NCBI RefSeq assembly: GCF_020907405.1
Contig: NZ_JAJJOE010000004.1
Coordinates: 124,001-188,000, forward strand
From: Arthrobacter sp. zg-Y769
GTDB taxonomy: Bacteria; Actinomycetota; Actinomycetes; Actinomycetales; Micrococcaceae
Direction of reading: 5' to 3'
DNA length: 64,000 nucleotides
A program made the position numbers and the translations under genes. The notes below the pieces were generated by a model. It was not told where the DNA came from. It searched no databases and worked only from the letters and a program-made list of their open reading frames with translations. Position 1 is the first letter of the stretch. Each line of letters starts with the position of its first letter. Positions 35,920 to 45,441 of the stretch are shown piece by piece.

Positions 35920-38244
35920 ATGGCAGCACGCAAATCACCGTTCTTTGACACGGCGACCACTCTCGGGAAGCTCGTCGCGTTCTTCGGCATCAGTGCTCTT
36001 TGCGGAGTCCTGGCAGCCGGTCTCCTGGTTCCGGTAGCCGCAGCAGCAGGCACAGCCGCGTCCGGATCCATCCAGTTCTTCGACCAGCTTCCGTCGGAAC
36101 TGGAACGCGGAGCCCTGGCAACGCCCTCGAAGATCCTTGCAAACGACGGTTCCCTGATCGCCACGGTATATGAGGAGAACCGCCAGCCGGTGACCCTCGA
36201 CCAGGTGTCCCCCAATATGGTGGACGCCATGCTGGCCATCGAGGACGACCGGTTCTACGACCACGGCGGGGTGGACCTGCAGGGCATCATGGGGGCGCTG
36301 GTCTCAAACGCCACCAGCGACAGCACCCGCGGTGCTTCCACCATCACCCAGCAATACGTAAACAACGTCATCATTGACACCAACCTGCAGAACAACGAGG
36401 AAGTTGTTTTCAGCGGCGGAAAATCGGTTGGCGACAAGCTGCGGGAAATGAAACTCGCAATTGCGGTGGAAAAAGAGCTGAGCAAGGACGAAATTCTTGA
36501 GGGCTACTTCAATATCGTTCCGTTCAGCGGCACCACGTATGGCGTCCAAGCTGCGGCCCGCTACTTCTTCAACGTTGACGCCAAGGACCTGAACATTGCG
36601 CAGTCGGCGCTGCTGGCCGGCGTCGTCAACGGTCCCACCTATTACAGCCCGGAGCTGAACCCCGAGCGCGCCCTGGAACGCCGGAACCTGGTGCTCCAGG
36701 CCATGTTGGATAAGGGACGCATCACGCAGGCAGACTTCGACGCCGCTGTTGTCACCGAACTGGCGCTGCAGGTCACTCCGGTTTCCAGTAACTGCGTTGG
36801 CGCCTCGATGGCTCCCTACTTCTGTGACTACGTAACCCGCCTTGTGCTCAACGACGAGAACTTCGGCGCCACCGAGGAGGACCGGGACAAGCTGCTCAAG
36901 CGCGGCGGCCTCACCATCAAGACCACCCTGAACCCGACGTTCCAAAACGCCGCGCAGACAGCCATCAATGAAACGGCCAATCCGGACACCACCGACGCTG
37001 AGATCGGCCATGCGATGGTCAGCATCGAACCGGGCACGGGCAAGATCCTGACGATGGCCCAGAACACCCGGTACACGCCGGAACTCGCGGACGGCAACTC
37101 GGTCCAGAACTTCAACGTGGACGTCAACCAGAACGGCGATCCGAACAAACCCCTCAACGGCTTGGGCGGCTTCCAGCCCGGATCCACGTACAAGCCGTTC
37201 ACCGTCGCTGCCTGGCTGGATTCCGGCAAGACCCTGAACGCCAACCTGAACGGCGCCAAGCGGACCTATCCCGTAGGAACCGCGTGGAATGCCAGCTGCT
37301 ACGGCGGCGCCTACGTAAGCACCACCGAGTGGACCCCGATCAACTACGGCGACACGAACTACAAAACCACCACGGTCCTGGACGGCCTCGCGCAGTCCTA
37401 CAACACCATCACGCTGGCCGAAACCCGCGAAATTGACCTCTGCAAGTTCCAGCAGATGGCCTTTGCCGCCGGTATCCACAACGGCAAGGGCTCGGACGGC
37501 GAAAGAGAGATGCTTGGCGTGGACCCGCCGTCGACCTTCGGCGGCGGCGGCGACGCCTCCCCGCTGGCCATGGCCACCGGCTTCGCAACCTTGGCCGCCG
37601 AGGGCCTGCAGTGTGACCCGATTGCCCTTGAATCCGTTACAGGGGCTGACGGCACCGAATACCCGGTACCGCAGCAGTCCTGCGAACAGGTGATGCGTAA
37701 AGAGGTTGCCCAGGGCGTCAACATGGCCACCCAGCGGGTAATGACCAACGGTTCAGGCCTCAACCTGCAGGTGGGTGTGCCCACCGCAGGCAAGACCGGC
37801 ACCAACGACACCCGCTCGCAGACCTGGTTCATGGGCTACAGCACCGGCATGGTGACCGCATCCTGGATCGGCAACTGGAAAGCCAACGCCACCACCATGT
37901 CGGACAAGCTGATCGGCGGACGGGTTTACCCGGAGATCGACGGCTCGCTGATCGCCGGACCGTCCTGGAAGAACTTCATCCAGCGCATTGCCGGCCAGTA
38001 CGAGGCAAACGCGTTCACCCCGCCCCCGGCCAGCATGATCGGCAACACGGCTCCCCCTCCCCGCGCAACGCCTCCTGCCTCCCCGCGGGCTTCCCAGCCT
38101 GCCTCCCCTCCCGTATCCCCACCGGCGGCCCCGGCCGTCAATACTCCACCCGCGGGTGACAACGGCGGCGGCGAAGGCGGCGGCGGCGAAGGCGGCGGCG
38201 AAGGCGGCGGCGAAGGCGGCGGCAACGGCGAGGGTAACGGTTAG
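35920..38244 (+). CDS. ponA: class A penicillin-binding protein (transglycosylase/transpeptidase)
   Basis: A 774-residue bifunctional peptidoglycan synthase anchored by one N-terminal helix (about 15-45). The GT51 glycosyltransferase domain has catalytic Glu108 in EDDRFYDHGG. The transpeptidase has Ser422 in STYK, SYN (493-495) and KTGT (625-628). The last 80 residues are a Pro/Ser stretch followed by a Gly/Glu repeat. PASTA domains, present in mycobacterial PonA1/PonA2, are not seen. A TAGACT box 7 nt before the ATG suggests a leaderless mRNA. The metallophosphoesterase gene overlaps its stop by one base, as in the mycobacterial ponA2 pair. Confidence 0.95.
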   Translation: MAARKSPFFDTATTLGKLVAFFGISALCGVLAAGLLVPVAAAAGTAASGSIQFFDQLPSELERGALATPSKILANDGSLIATVYEENRQPVTLDQVSPNMVDAMLAIEDDRFYDHGGVDLQGIMGALVSNATSDSTRGASTITQQYVNNVIIDTNLQNNEEVVFSGGKSVGDKLREMKLAIAVEKELSKDEILEGYFNIVPFSGTTYGVQAAARYFFNVDAKDLNIAQSALLAGVVNGPTYYSPELNPERALERRNLVLQAMLDKGRITQADFDAAVVTELALQVTPVSSNCVGASMAPYFCDYVTRLVLNDENFGATEEDRDKLLKRGGLTIKTTLNPTFQNAAQTAINETANPDTTDAEIGHAMVSIEPGTGKILTMAQNTRYTPELADGNSVQNFNVDVNQNGDPNKPLNGLGGFQPGSTYKPFTVAAWLDSGKTLNANLNGAKRTYPVGTAWNASCYGGAYVSTTEWTPINYGDTNYKTTTVLDGLAQSYNTITLAETREIDLCKFQQMAFAAGIHNGKGSDGEREMLGVDPPSTFGGGGDASPLAMATGFATLAAEGLQCDPIALESVTGADGTEYPVPQQSCEQVMRKEVAQGVNMATQRVMTNGSGLNLQVGVPTAGKTGTNDTRSQTWFMGYSTGMVTASWIGNWKANATTMSDKLIGGRVYPEIDGSLIAGPSWKNFIQRIAGQYEANAFTPPPASMIGNTAPPPRATPPASPRASQPASPPVSPPAAPAVNTPPAGDNGGGEGGGGEGGGEGGGEGGGNGEGNG
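38160..38240 (+). repeat. coding GGCGGCGAA-type repeat in the PBP tail
   Basis: An imperfect short tandem repeat of GGC codons broken by GAA about every fourth codon gives the Gly/Glu tail of the PBP. It is a likely site of length variation among strains. Confidence 0.8.
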
Positions 38245-39209
38245 TGGCTGATTCCACCCTTGTCTCCGTTGGACGGAAGGCCGCATGGCTGGCCGGCGGC
38301 ATCGCCGGAACCGGTGCTGCCGCCCTCGCCTACGGCTCCCTGATTGAACGGAACCTCTTTGGCGTCCGGGAAGAAACCGTCCGTGTCCTTCCCGCCGGAA
38401 GTGATCCCCTGCGCATCCTGCACCTTTCGGATATCCACTTTGTTCCCGGCCAGGACCGGAAGGTCCGCTGGCTGCAGGGACTGGCGGATCTGGAACCTGA
38501 CCTCGTGGTCAACACCGGCGATAACCTCAGCCATCCGCAGGCAGTGCCTGCAGTGCTCGAGGCGTTGAAGCCCGTCATGCGGTTCCCGGGGGTTTTTGTC
38601 CCCGGCTCCAATGACTACTACGCCCCTGTGCTGAAGAACCCGTTCACGTATTTCACCGGCCCGTCCAAGCACCGGCGCGATCCGGAGAAGCTTCCCTGGG
38701 GCACCCTCTTCGGGGCCTTCGAGGACGCCGGCTGGCTCAACCTGACCAACACCAGCACGGTGATGGACCTGCCCGACCTCCGCCTGAACTTCTCCGGAGT
38801 GGATGACCCGCACCTGCAGCGGGACCGGTATCAGGGCTTTGCTCCCTCCGGGGCAGACACCGCCGGAGACCGTGCGGCCAGGGGCACCGGCGCGGCGCCG
38901 GAAGTGAAAATCGGCGTCGCCCATGCCCCCTACCAGCGCGTGCTCAACCAGTTCACCGGCGGCGGTGCCGAGATCATCCTGGCCGGACACACCCACGGCG
39001 GGCAGGTCTGCATTCCCGGCTACGGCGCCCTGGTGAGCAACTGCGACCTGCCGACCCGGCAGGCACGCGGCCTGACTTCCTGGGCCCACGCGGGACGGCG
39101 GGTTCCGCTGAATGTTTCCGCCGGCATCGGCACCTCCCGGTTCGCGCCGGTGCGTTTCGCATGCCGTCCCGAGGCAGTCCTGCTGACGCTCACGGCGCGG
39201 GACTCCTAA
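38244..39209 (+). CDS. metallophosphoesterase, membrane-anchored
   Basis: A 321-residue calcineurin-like phosphoesterase. The ligand motifs appear in order: LHLSDIHF, VNTGDN, VPGSNDYY, VAHAPY and ILAGHTHGGQV. A hydrophobic N-terminal segment (AAWLAGGIAGTGAAALAYG) probably anchors it in the membrane. The GTG start shares a base with the PBP stop (TAGTG). The same pairing with ponA2 occurs in M. tuberculosis (Rv3683), hinting at a cell-envelope substrate such as a lipid diphosphate, which is inference. Confidence 0.92.
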   Translation: MADSTLVSVGRKAAWLAGGIAGTGAAALAYGSLIERNLFGVREETVRVLPAGSDPLRILHLSDIHFVPGQDRKVRWLQGLADLEPDLVVNTGDNLSHPQAVPAVLEALKPVMRFPGVFVPGSNDYYAPVLKNPFTYFTGPSKHRRDPEKLPWGTLFGAFEDAGWLNLTNTSTVMDLPDLRLNFSGVDDPHLQRDRYQGFAPSGADTAGDRAARGTGAAPEVKIGVAHAPYQRVLNQFTGGGAEIILAGHTHGGQVCIPGYGALVSNCDLPTRQARGLTSWAHAGRRVPLNVSAGIGTSRFAPVRFACRPEAVLLTLTARDS

Positions 39210-39352
39210 GCCCTATCCGGGACCCGGAAGCTCCCTCCGGCGGGGGCCGCCGCAGGCTTTCCGGAAGCCCGTTTCGCGGAATCGGGATTTGTCTAGTATC
39301 CTTGTAAAGTTGCTTCGCGAGGTAGTCAAACACTTCAGCAAGGCAGTGGTTA

Positions 39353-39430
<78 letters not shown>

Positions 39431-39431
39431 C

Positions 39432-39466
39432 AAGGGCCGGTCAGAGAAATCTGACCGGCCCTTTTG
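39432..39466 (+). terminator. intrinsic terminator after tRNA-Pro
   Basis: A perfect 14-bp stem (39432-39445 with 39450-39463) closes a GAAA tetraloop and runs into TTTT. It is 3 nt downstream of the tRNA CCA and faces the convergent purC gene. Confidence 0.92.
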
Positions 39467-39503
39467 CGTTAAGCACGGGTACGTTCTGCAGCCATGGACT
39501 GGG

Positions 39504-40427
39504 CTACACGAACTTCTCCCCGGTGAGCCGCTCGTAGGACTCCACGTATCGCTCCCGGGTGCGGTCGACGACGTCGGCAGGCAGGGCGGGCGGAGGAGTG
39601 TCCGAATGGCGGACCCAGCCCGAAGCCGGTGACGTCAGCCAGTCGCGCACATACTGCTTGTCGAAGGACGGCTGGGCCTTCCCGGGCGAATACAGCGCCG
39701 CGTCCCAGAAACGGGAGGAATCCGGCGTCAGGACCTCGTCCCCCAGCGTGACCGTGCCGGTGGCCGGATCTGCGCCGAACTCCACCTTCGTGTCGGCGAG
39801 GATGATGCCGCGTTCTCTGGCGACGGCCTCGGCGCGGGTGTAGATCTGCAGCGTCAGCGAGCGCAGCTGCCCGGCGGTGTCGGGGCCCACCGTGTCCACG
39901 ACGGCTTCGTAGGTGATGTTTTCATCATGCTCGCCCTGCTCGGCCTTGGCCGAGGGGGTAAAGACGGCCGGTTCAATCCGGGACCCGTCCACCAGCCCGT
40001 CCGGCAGCGGCAGCCCGCAGACCGTCCGGGAAACCTCGTACTCCGCGAGCCCGGAGCCGGTGAGGTAACCGCGGGCAATGCACTCCACCGGGAACATGTC
40101 GAGCCTTTGGCAGATCATCGCCCTGCCGGCCACAGCCTCCGGGATGCCCTCCCGGGCGGAGATCACGTGGTTCGGGATTTCCGCCAGCTGGTCGAACCAC
40201 CAGAGGCTGAGCTGGGTGAGGATCCTGCCCTTGTCGGGGATGGTGCTGGCGAGTACATGGTCGTAGGCGCTGATCCGGTCACTGGCCACCACGAGCACGC
40301 GGCCGGCGTTGTCCCCGGCGTTGTCCCCGGCACCCGCGGGCACGTACAAGTCCCGGACCTTGCCCGAGTAAACGTGGGTCCAGCCCGGCAGCTCCGGCGC
40401 ATCGCCCAGGCCGTCCGTCCTGCTCAT
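39504..40427 (-). CDS. purC: phosphoribosylaminoimidazole-succinocarboxamide synthase (SAICAR synthetase)
   Basis: A 307-residue purine enzyme that joins CAIR and aspartate with ATP. SGKVRDLY near the start, ASDRISAYDHVL, PVECIARGYLTGSG and ILADTKVEFG are the family motifs. A duplicated GDNA-GDNA insert at residues 34-41 comes from a 12-bp direct repeat and is probably a strain-level variation in a loop. Its ATG overlaps the purD stop (ATGA). Confidence 0.97.
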   Translation of the reverse strand: MSRTDGLGDAPELPGWTHVYSGKVRDLYVPAGAGDNAGDNAGRVLVVASDRISAYDHVLASTIPDKGRILTQLSLWWFDQLAEIPNHVISAREGIPEAVAGRAMICQRLDMFPVECIARGYLTGSGLAEYEVSRTVCGLPLPDGLVDGSRIEPAVFTPSAKAEQGEHDENITYEAVVDTVGPDTAGQLRSLTLQIYTRAEAVARERGIILADTKVEFGADPATGTVTLGDEVLTPDSSRFWDAALYSPGKAQPSFDKQYVRDWLTSPASGWVRHSDTPPPALPADVVDRTRERYVESYERLTGEKFV

Positions 40428-41767
40428 GCCGGCTTCCCGCCGGGGACCGCACCGGTCCCCGGCGCGGCGTTGCTGCCCGCCCGTTCCGAGCCGCCGTCCG
40501 GCACCCGCACTTCGCCGCGGGCGGCCTTCAGGGCAATGTCCGTGCGGTGCTGGGAACCTTCCAGCCGGATCAGGTCCACCCCGGCGTAGGCGCGGTCCCT
40601 GGCCTCGTCCAGGTCGGAGCCCAGTGCGACGACGGCGAGTACCCGCCCGCCGGCGCTGCGCACCTTATCCTTCTTCAGCTTCGTCCCGGCGTGCAGCACG
40701 TGCACACCCTCCAGCCGGCCGGCTTTCTTCAGTCCCCGCACCCGGTCACCGGTCCGCGGCGTGTCCGGATAGTTTTCCGCGGCGACCACCACGGCGACGG
40801 CGGGGCGCGGGTCCCACTTGAGCTGCTCCATTGCATCCAGGCCGCCCTTGGCCGCCGCCATCAACAGGCCGCCGAGCGGGGTCTTCAGCCGGGCCAGCAC
40901 CGCCTGTGTTTCCGGATCGCCAAAGCGGGCATTGAACTCAATGACCCGCACTCCGCGCGTGGTCAGTGCGAGCCCGCAGTAGAGCACGCCTACAAAGGGA
41001 GTGCCCCGGGATGCCATTTCATCAATGGTCGGCTGCGCAATCCGGCTAACCACATCCTGCACCAGCCCGGGCGGCGCCCAGTCCAGGGGCGAGTAGGCGC
41101 CCATGCCGCCGGTGTTGGGGCCGGCGTCGTCGTTGAAAATCCGTTTGAAGTCCTGTGCGGGGGCCAGCGGCAGCACATGCCGCCCGTCGGACAGCACAAA
41201 GAGCGAAACTTCGGGGCCGTCCAGGAACTCTTCAATCACCACGGTGCCGCCGGCGTCGAAGCAGGCCCTGGCATGGTCCAGGGCTTCGTCCCGGTCGGAC
41301 GTCACCACCACACCCTTACCCGCGGCGAGACCGTCGTCCTTGACCACGTACGGAGTCCCGAAGGTGTCCAGGGCGTCCGAGGCCTCTTCGACGGTGCCGG
41401 CTACGCGCGCCATGGCGGTGGGAACGTTGGCGGCGGCCATGACCTGCTTGGCAAAGGCCTTGGAGGCTTCGAGCTGGGCGGCGGCGCGCGACGGACCGAA
41501 TACGGCAAACCCGGCCTCCCGCAAGGCATCGGCCACACCTGCTGCGAGGGGCGCTTCGGGGCCGATGACCACCAGATCGGATCCGAGGGACCGGGCAAGG
41601 TCCGTGACCGCAGCGGGGTCGACGGCATCAACCGGGTGGACCGGGACCATTTGGGCAATGCCTGCGTTCCCGGGGGCCGCGTGGACCTCGCGGACGTAGG
41701 GATCGGCCAGGAGCGCTCGGACAAGGGCATGTTCGCGGCCGCCGGGGCCTACTACGAGAACCTTCAC
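40424..41767 (-). CDS. purD: phosphoribosylamine-glycine ligase (GARS)
   Basis: A 447-residue ATP-grasp enzyme that makes GAR from phosphoribosylamine and glycine. It starts KVLVVGPGGREHALVRAL, and has GPEAPLAAGVAD, the ATP-grasp loop VKDDGLAAGKGVVV, and FNARFGDPETQAVL for metal binding. The final 25 residues are a non-conserved Gly/Ala tail. It is the first gene of the purD-purC pair, coupled by a 4-nt overlap. Confidence 0.97.
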   Translation of the reverse strand: MKVLVVGPGGREHALVRALLADPYVREVHAAPGNAGIAQMVPVHPVDAVDPAAVTDLARSLGSDLVVIGPEAPLAAGVADALREAGFAVFGPSRAAAQLEASKAFAKQVMAAANVPTAMARVAGTVEEASDALDTFGTPYVVKDDGLAAGKGVVVTSDRDEALDHARACFDAGGTVVIEEFLDGPEVSLFVLSDGRHVLPLAPAQDFKRIFNDDAGPNTGGMGAYSPLDWAPPGLVQDVVSRIAQPTIDEMASRGTPFVGVLYCGLALTTRGVRVIEFNARFGDPETQAVLARLKTPLGGLLMAAAKGGLDAMEQLKWDPRPAVAVVVAAENYPDTPRTGDRVRGLKKAGRLEGVHVLHAGTKLKKDKVRSAGGRVLAVVALGSDLDEARDRAYAGVDLIRLEGSQHRTDIALKAARGEVRVPDGGSERAGSNAAPGTGAVPGGKPA

Positions 41768-42043
41768 AGTAGATCAGGGTACTTGCTGGGACGGACCGCC
41801 TGTAAGCATCTGCCCAACATGACGCCGCCGGGTGGACTACGCCGCCGCTACCTATTTCCGGCCACGGGGTACCCGCAGCCGGGTACGCCATTGCAGGTAG
41901 CCGGGGGGCCGCCCGATAGTGGAACGGTGGCCGCTGCAGCGGTGCAGCGGCCGCCACTAAAGCGGCGGGGGGCAACAAGATCGATGGCGGTGCCGGGGCC
42001 GTCATCGCCGGTTCGCCCCCCGCACCCCTTTAGACTGGAGAGC

Positions 42044-43048
42044 ATGAACGCAACTTTCACCGCGTCCGACGCCGTTGAACTGGCAGTGCTCGAGCGCAAC
42101 GGTTTTATTGAATCCCGCCACATCGGCTCCGCCGTCGTGATGGCCGCGGACGGCACGGTGGTCACGGAACTCGGGGACATCACCACTCCGATCTTCCCGC
42201 GCTCCACGCTGAAGCCCTTCCAGGCCGTCGCAGCCATGCAGTCCGGCGTACCCCTGCGCGGGCCGCAGGTGGCGCTTGCCGCCGCCAGCCACGTCGGCTC
42301 CCGGGAACACACCGACGTCGTCCGCGGCATGCTGGCCGCCGCCGGCGTCACCGAGGGGCATCTGCAGTGCCCCGAGGACTGGCCGCAGGACACCGAGGCA
42401 CGCAATGAACTGATCCGCGAGGGCAAGGGCCCGCAGCGGATCGCCTTCAACTGTTCCGGCAAGCACGCCGCCTTCCTCTGGGCCTGCACCGAGAACAACT
42501 GGGACCACGCCACCTACCTGGATCCCCGGCATCCGCTGCAGCGCCGCATTGCCGAGGTCATCGAGGAATTCACCGGCGAGACGGTGCAGCACTGGGCAGT
42601 GGACGGATGCGGCGCGCCGCTGGCGGCCGTGTCCCTGACCGGGCTGGCCCGCGGCATCGGCCGGCTGGCCAAGGCACCGTCCGGCAAGCACGGCAACGCC
42701 CGCGCGGCAACGGTTGCCACCGCCATGCTCGACTACCCGTGGGCGGTGCACGGCCACGGCCGCGAAAACTCGATTGTGATGGAAGACCTGGGGATCATCG
42801 CCAAGAACGGTGCCGAGGGCGTGCTGGTGCTGGGTACCGACACCGGCGTTTCGGTGGCCCTGAAGATGCTCGACGGCAACACCCGCGCCGCTTCCCTGGT
42901 GGGCCTGACGCTGCTGGCAGCCAGCGGCGCCGTTGATCCGCTGGCGGTGGAAAAGGTGCTGGCCAAGATCATGCAGCCTGTGCTTGGCGGCGGACAGCCC
43001 GTGGGCAGCCTGCGGCTGGGCGCGCCGGTCACGGCGCTGCTGGGCTAG
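42044..43048 (+). CDS. asparaginase (L-asparaginase II family, PF06089 type)
   Basis: A 334-residue protein of the bacterial family annotated as L-asparaginase II and unrelated to the classical AnsA/B fold. Conserved segments include [33 protein letters not shown] with the likely nucleophile region, [14 protein letters not shown], and [13 protein letters not shown]. It would hydrolyse asparagine to aspartate and ammonia; activity is inferred from the family. TAGACT (42031-42036) is 7 nt before the ATG, and the gap GGAGAGC could also act as a ribosome site. The 276 nt upstream (41768-42043) hold no gene that I can support. Confidence 0.88.
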   Translation: MNATFTASDAVELAVLERNGFIESRHIGSAVVMAADGTVVTELGDITTPIFPRSTLKPFQAVAAMQSGVPLRGPQVALAAASHVGSREHTDVVRGMLAAAGVTEGHLQCPEDWPQDTEARNELIREGKGPQRIAFNCSGKHAAFLWACTENNWDHATYLDPRHPLQRRIAEVIEEFTGETVQHWAVDGCGAPLAAVSLTGLARGIGRLAKAPSGKHGNARAATVATAMLDYPWAVHGHGRENSIVMEDLGIIAKNGAEGVLVLGTDTGVSVALKMLDGNTRAASLVGLTLLAASGAVDPLAVEKVLAKIMQPVLGGGQPVGSLRLGAPVTALLG

Positions 43049-43052
43049 AAGC

Positions 43053-43418
43053 ATGGCACGGCGCCGGATCTCGGGCGAAGACGGCCGGGCGGCCCTGGCG
43101 GCGGCGGCTGCCGGGGCAACGGACCGCGGCACCACCGCTACGGCGGTGCGCTACTCGTTGGAGGAACTCGCTGAACGCGCGCCCGGCAACAGTGTGGAGG
43201 TCCGGGTTCCGCCGTTCGGAGTCACCCAGTGCGTGGCCGGTCCGCGGCACACCCGCGGCACTCCCCCGAACGTCATCGAGACCGACGGCGCCACCTGGCT
43301 GGCGCTGGTCACGGGCCGGCAGTCCTGGGCGGATGCCGTCGGGGCCGGGAAGGTGGCGGCTTCGGGACTGCGCGCCGACCTTTCGGACGTGCTGCCGCTC
43401 TTCCGCGCCGCGGCCTAG
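43053..43418 (+). CDS. sterol-carrier-like domain protein
   Basis: A 121-residue protein matching the actinobacterial sterol carrier family proteins (SCP-like/MDMPI C-terminal fold). [25 protein letters not shown] and [24 protein letters not shown] resemble the SCP2 lipid-binding beta sheet. It starts 4 nt after the asparaginase stop, so it is probably co-transcribed. The ligand is unknown. Confidence 0.78.
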   Translation: MARRRISGEDGRAALAAAAAGATDRGTTATAVRYSLEELAERAPGNSVEVRVPPFGVTQCVAGPRHTRGTPPNVIETDGATWLALVTGRQSWADAVGAGKVAASGLRADLSDVLPLFRAAA

Positions 43419-43421
43419 GGG

Positions 43422-43475
43422 CCCGTCCGAAGGTTCCGGCCCGTCCGAAGGTTCCGGCCGGTCCGAAGAATCCGC
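43422..43475. repeat. 18-bp tandem direct repeat, three copies (third degenerate)
   Basis: The unit CCCGTCCGAAGGTTCCGG occurs at 43422 and 43440 and, with changes, at 43458. It lies between the sterol-carrier-like gene and the promoter of the small membrane protein. Confidence 0.85.
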
Positions 43476-43510
43476 GCGGCAGGAGACGGCCGGACCGGTA
43501 GAATCGAAGC

Positions 43511-43831
43511 ATGGTTTCCGAGCAGCACACCCCTGAGCGCCGCGAGATTTCGGTCCGCCGCGCCCCCCGTTTTGTCCCCTTCCTGGCACTGGGCGTTGTC
43601 GCCGGGTTCATTGCTGCCCTCTTTGTTGCTTACGGCGGAGCCGAGAATCCCAGCTTCACGCGCGAGGCCACCCTCGGGTTCTTCACCATGATGTTCGCCC
43701 TGCCGGGCCTGCTGCTGGGCGCCCTGGCGGCGCTGGTCCTGGATTGGATCAGCGTGCGCAGGGCCCGCCGGTCAATGGTTGAAAGCGTGGACTCCGAGGA
43801 GCCGGAGAGCCGGGAACAGCCACTGTCGTAA
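43511..43831 (+). CDS. small membrane protein of unknown function (106 aa)
   Basis: It has two predicted membrane helices (FVPFLALGVVAGFIAALFVAY and FFTMMFALPGLLLGALAALVL) and a charged cytoplasmic tail with an RRARRS patch and acidic end. It is conserved next to purF in related actinobacteria as far as I recall, with no known role. TAGAAT (43499-43504) lies 6 nt before the ATG, so it is probably leaderless. Confidence 0.75.
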   Translation: MVSEQHTPERREISVRRAPRFVPFLALGVVAGFIAALFVAYGGAENPSFTREATLGFFTMMFALPGLLLGALAALVLDWISVRRARRSMVESVDSEEPESREQPLS

Positions 43832-43881
43832 CGGTTGCGCGTACGGCCCACGTGACGGGGACCACGTGAGAGAATGCAGGC

Positions 43882-45441
43882 ATGGCACGCGGAGACGGAC
43901 AGCTTTCCCATGATCTGATACCCGGCGAAAAAGGCCCCCAGGATGCCTGCGGAGTCTTCGGAGTCTGGGCCCCCGGCGAAGAGGTAGCGAAACTAACCTA
44001 TTACGGCCTCTATGCCCTGCAGCACCGCGGACAGGAGTCCGCAGGCATCGCCGCCAGCGACGGCAACCGGATCAGCGTGTACAAGGACATGGGACTGGTA
44101 TCCCAGGTATTCGACGAGACCACGCTCAACACCCTCCTGGGGCACATTGCGGTGGGGCACTGCCGGTATTCGACCACCGGAGCGTCCCACTGGGCCAATG
44201 CCCAGCCCACGCTTGGAGCCACCGCGAGCGGTACCGTGGCGCTGGCCCACAACGGCAACCTGACCAACTCCGCCGAACTGTACGAACTGATCCTCGAGCG
44301 CGAAGGCCGGCCCCGCACCGGCGAAATCGCCCAGGGCAACACCTCCGACACCGCGCTGGTCACGGCCCTGCTCAACGGCAGCGACGGACGGTCCCTGGAG
44401 GACACGGCCATGGAGCTGCTGCCCAAACTGCGCGGCGCGTTTTCCTTTGTCTTTATGGACGAGGGCACGCTGTACGCCGCGCGGGACACGTACGGCGTCC
44501 GCCCGCTGGTGCTGGGACGCCTGGAACGGGGCTGGGTGGTTGCCTCCGAAGGCTCCGCCCTCGCCACCGTGGGCGCCAGTTTCATCCGTGAGATCAAGCC
44601 GGGCGAGTTCATTGCCATTGACGAATCAGGCGTCCGCAGCCGCACCTTCGGAGAGCCGACGCCGGCGGGCTGCGTTTTCGAGTACGTCTATCTCGCCCGC
44701 CCCGATGCGAGCATCGCCGGCCGTTCCGTCTACGAATCCCGTGTTGAAATGGGACGCCAGCTGGCCCGCGAACACGCAGTGGAAGCGGACATTGTCATTC
44801 CCGTCCCCGAATCCGGCACCCCGGCTGCGGTGGGTTACGCCGAGGAATCCGGGATCCCCTTCGCCCACGGATTCGTCAAGAACTCCTACGTGGGACGCAC
44901 CTTCATCCAACCCAGCCAGACGCTCCGCCAGCTGGGTATCAAGCTGAAGCTGAACGCCCTCGAATCCGTGATCCGCGGCAAGCGGGTGGTGGTCGTGGAC
45001 GACTCGATCGTGCGCGGCAATACGCAGCGTGCCATCGTCCGGATGCTGCACGAAGCGGGTGCCGTTGAGGTCCACGTGAAGATTTCCTCTCCCCCGGTCA
45101 AGTGGCCCTGCTTCTACGGCATCGATTTTGCCTCCCGCGCCGAACTGATTGCCAACGGAGCAGCGGTGGAGGAGATCCGCGCGTCCATCGGCGCGGACAG
45201 CCTGGCCTACATTTCCGAAGACGGAATGATCGACGCCACCATGCAGCCGCGGGAACGCTTGTGCACCGCCTGCTTCACCGGTGTCTACCCGATCGAGCTT
45301 CCCGCTGCGGACCGGCTGGGCAAGAACCTGCTGGAACCTGCCAATCCCGCGGAGGACGCCGGAGCCAACGGCTGCGACCCGGGACCGGACAGCGAATACG
45401 AGAACCTGCTTACCGATGCCGAAAAGAAAGAGGAAGTATGA
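43882..45441 (+). CDS. purF: amidophosphoribosyltransferase
   Basis: A 519-residue enzyme of the first committed purine step, forming phosphoribosylamine from PRPP and glutamine. A 22-residue propeptide precedes the catalytic Cys23 (DACGVFGVW). The PRPP loop is VVVVDDSIVRGNT. Cysteines in AGCVFEY, WPCFYGID and LCTACFTG match the four 4Fe-4S ligands of the B. subtilis-type enzyme. GAGAAT (43870-43875) lies 6 nt before the ATG. The stop overlaps purM (ATGA). Confidence 0.97.
   Translation: MARGDGQLSHDLIPGEKGPQDACGVFGVWAPGEEVAKLTYYGLYALQHRGQESAGIAASDGNRISVYKDMGLVSQVFDETTLNTLLGHIAVGHCRYSTTGASHWANAQPTLGATASGTVALAHNGNLTNSAELYELILEREGRPRTGEIAQGNTSDTALVTALLNGSDGRSLEDTAMELLPKLRGAFSFVFMDEGTLYAARDTYGVRPLVLGRLERGWVVASEGSALATVGASFIREIKPGEFIAIDESGVRSRTFGEPTPAGCVFEYVYLARPDASIAGRSVYESRVEMGRQLAREHAVEADIVIPVPESGTPAAVGYAEESGIPFAHGFVKNSYVGRTFIQPSQTLRQLGIKLKLNALESVIRGKRVVVVDDSIVRGNTQRAIVRMLHEAGAVEVHVKISSPPVKWPCFYGIDFASRAELIANGAAVEEIRASIGADSLAYISEDGMIDATMQPRERLCTACFTGVYPIELPAADRLGKNLLEPANPAEDAGANGCDPGPDSEYENLLTDAEKKEEV

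Noticed and set aside
38160-38240. GGC/GAA repeat as a non-coding minisatellite
   Set aside because: It stays in frame and codes for the Gly/Glu-rich end of the PBP up to its stop codon.
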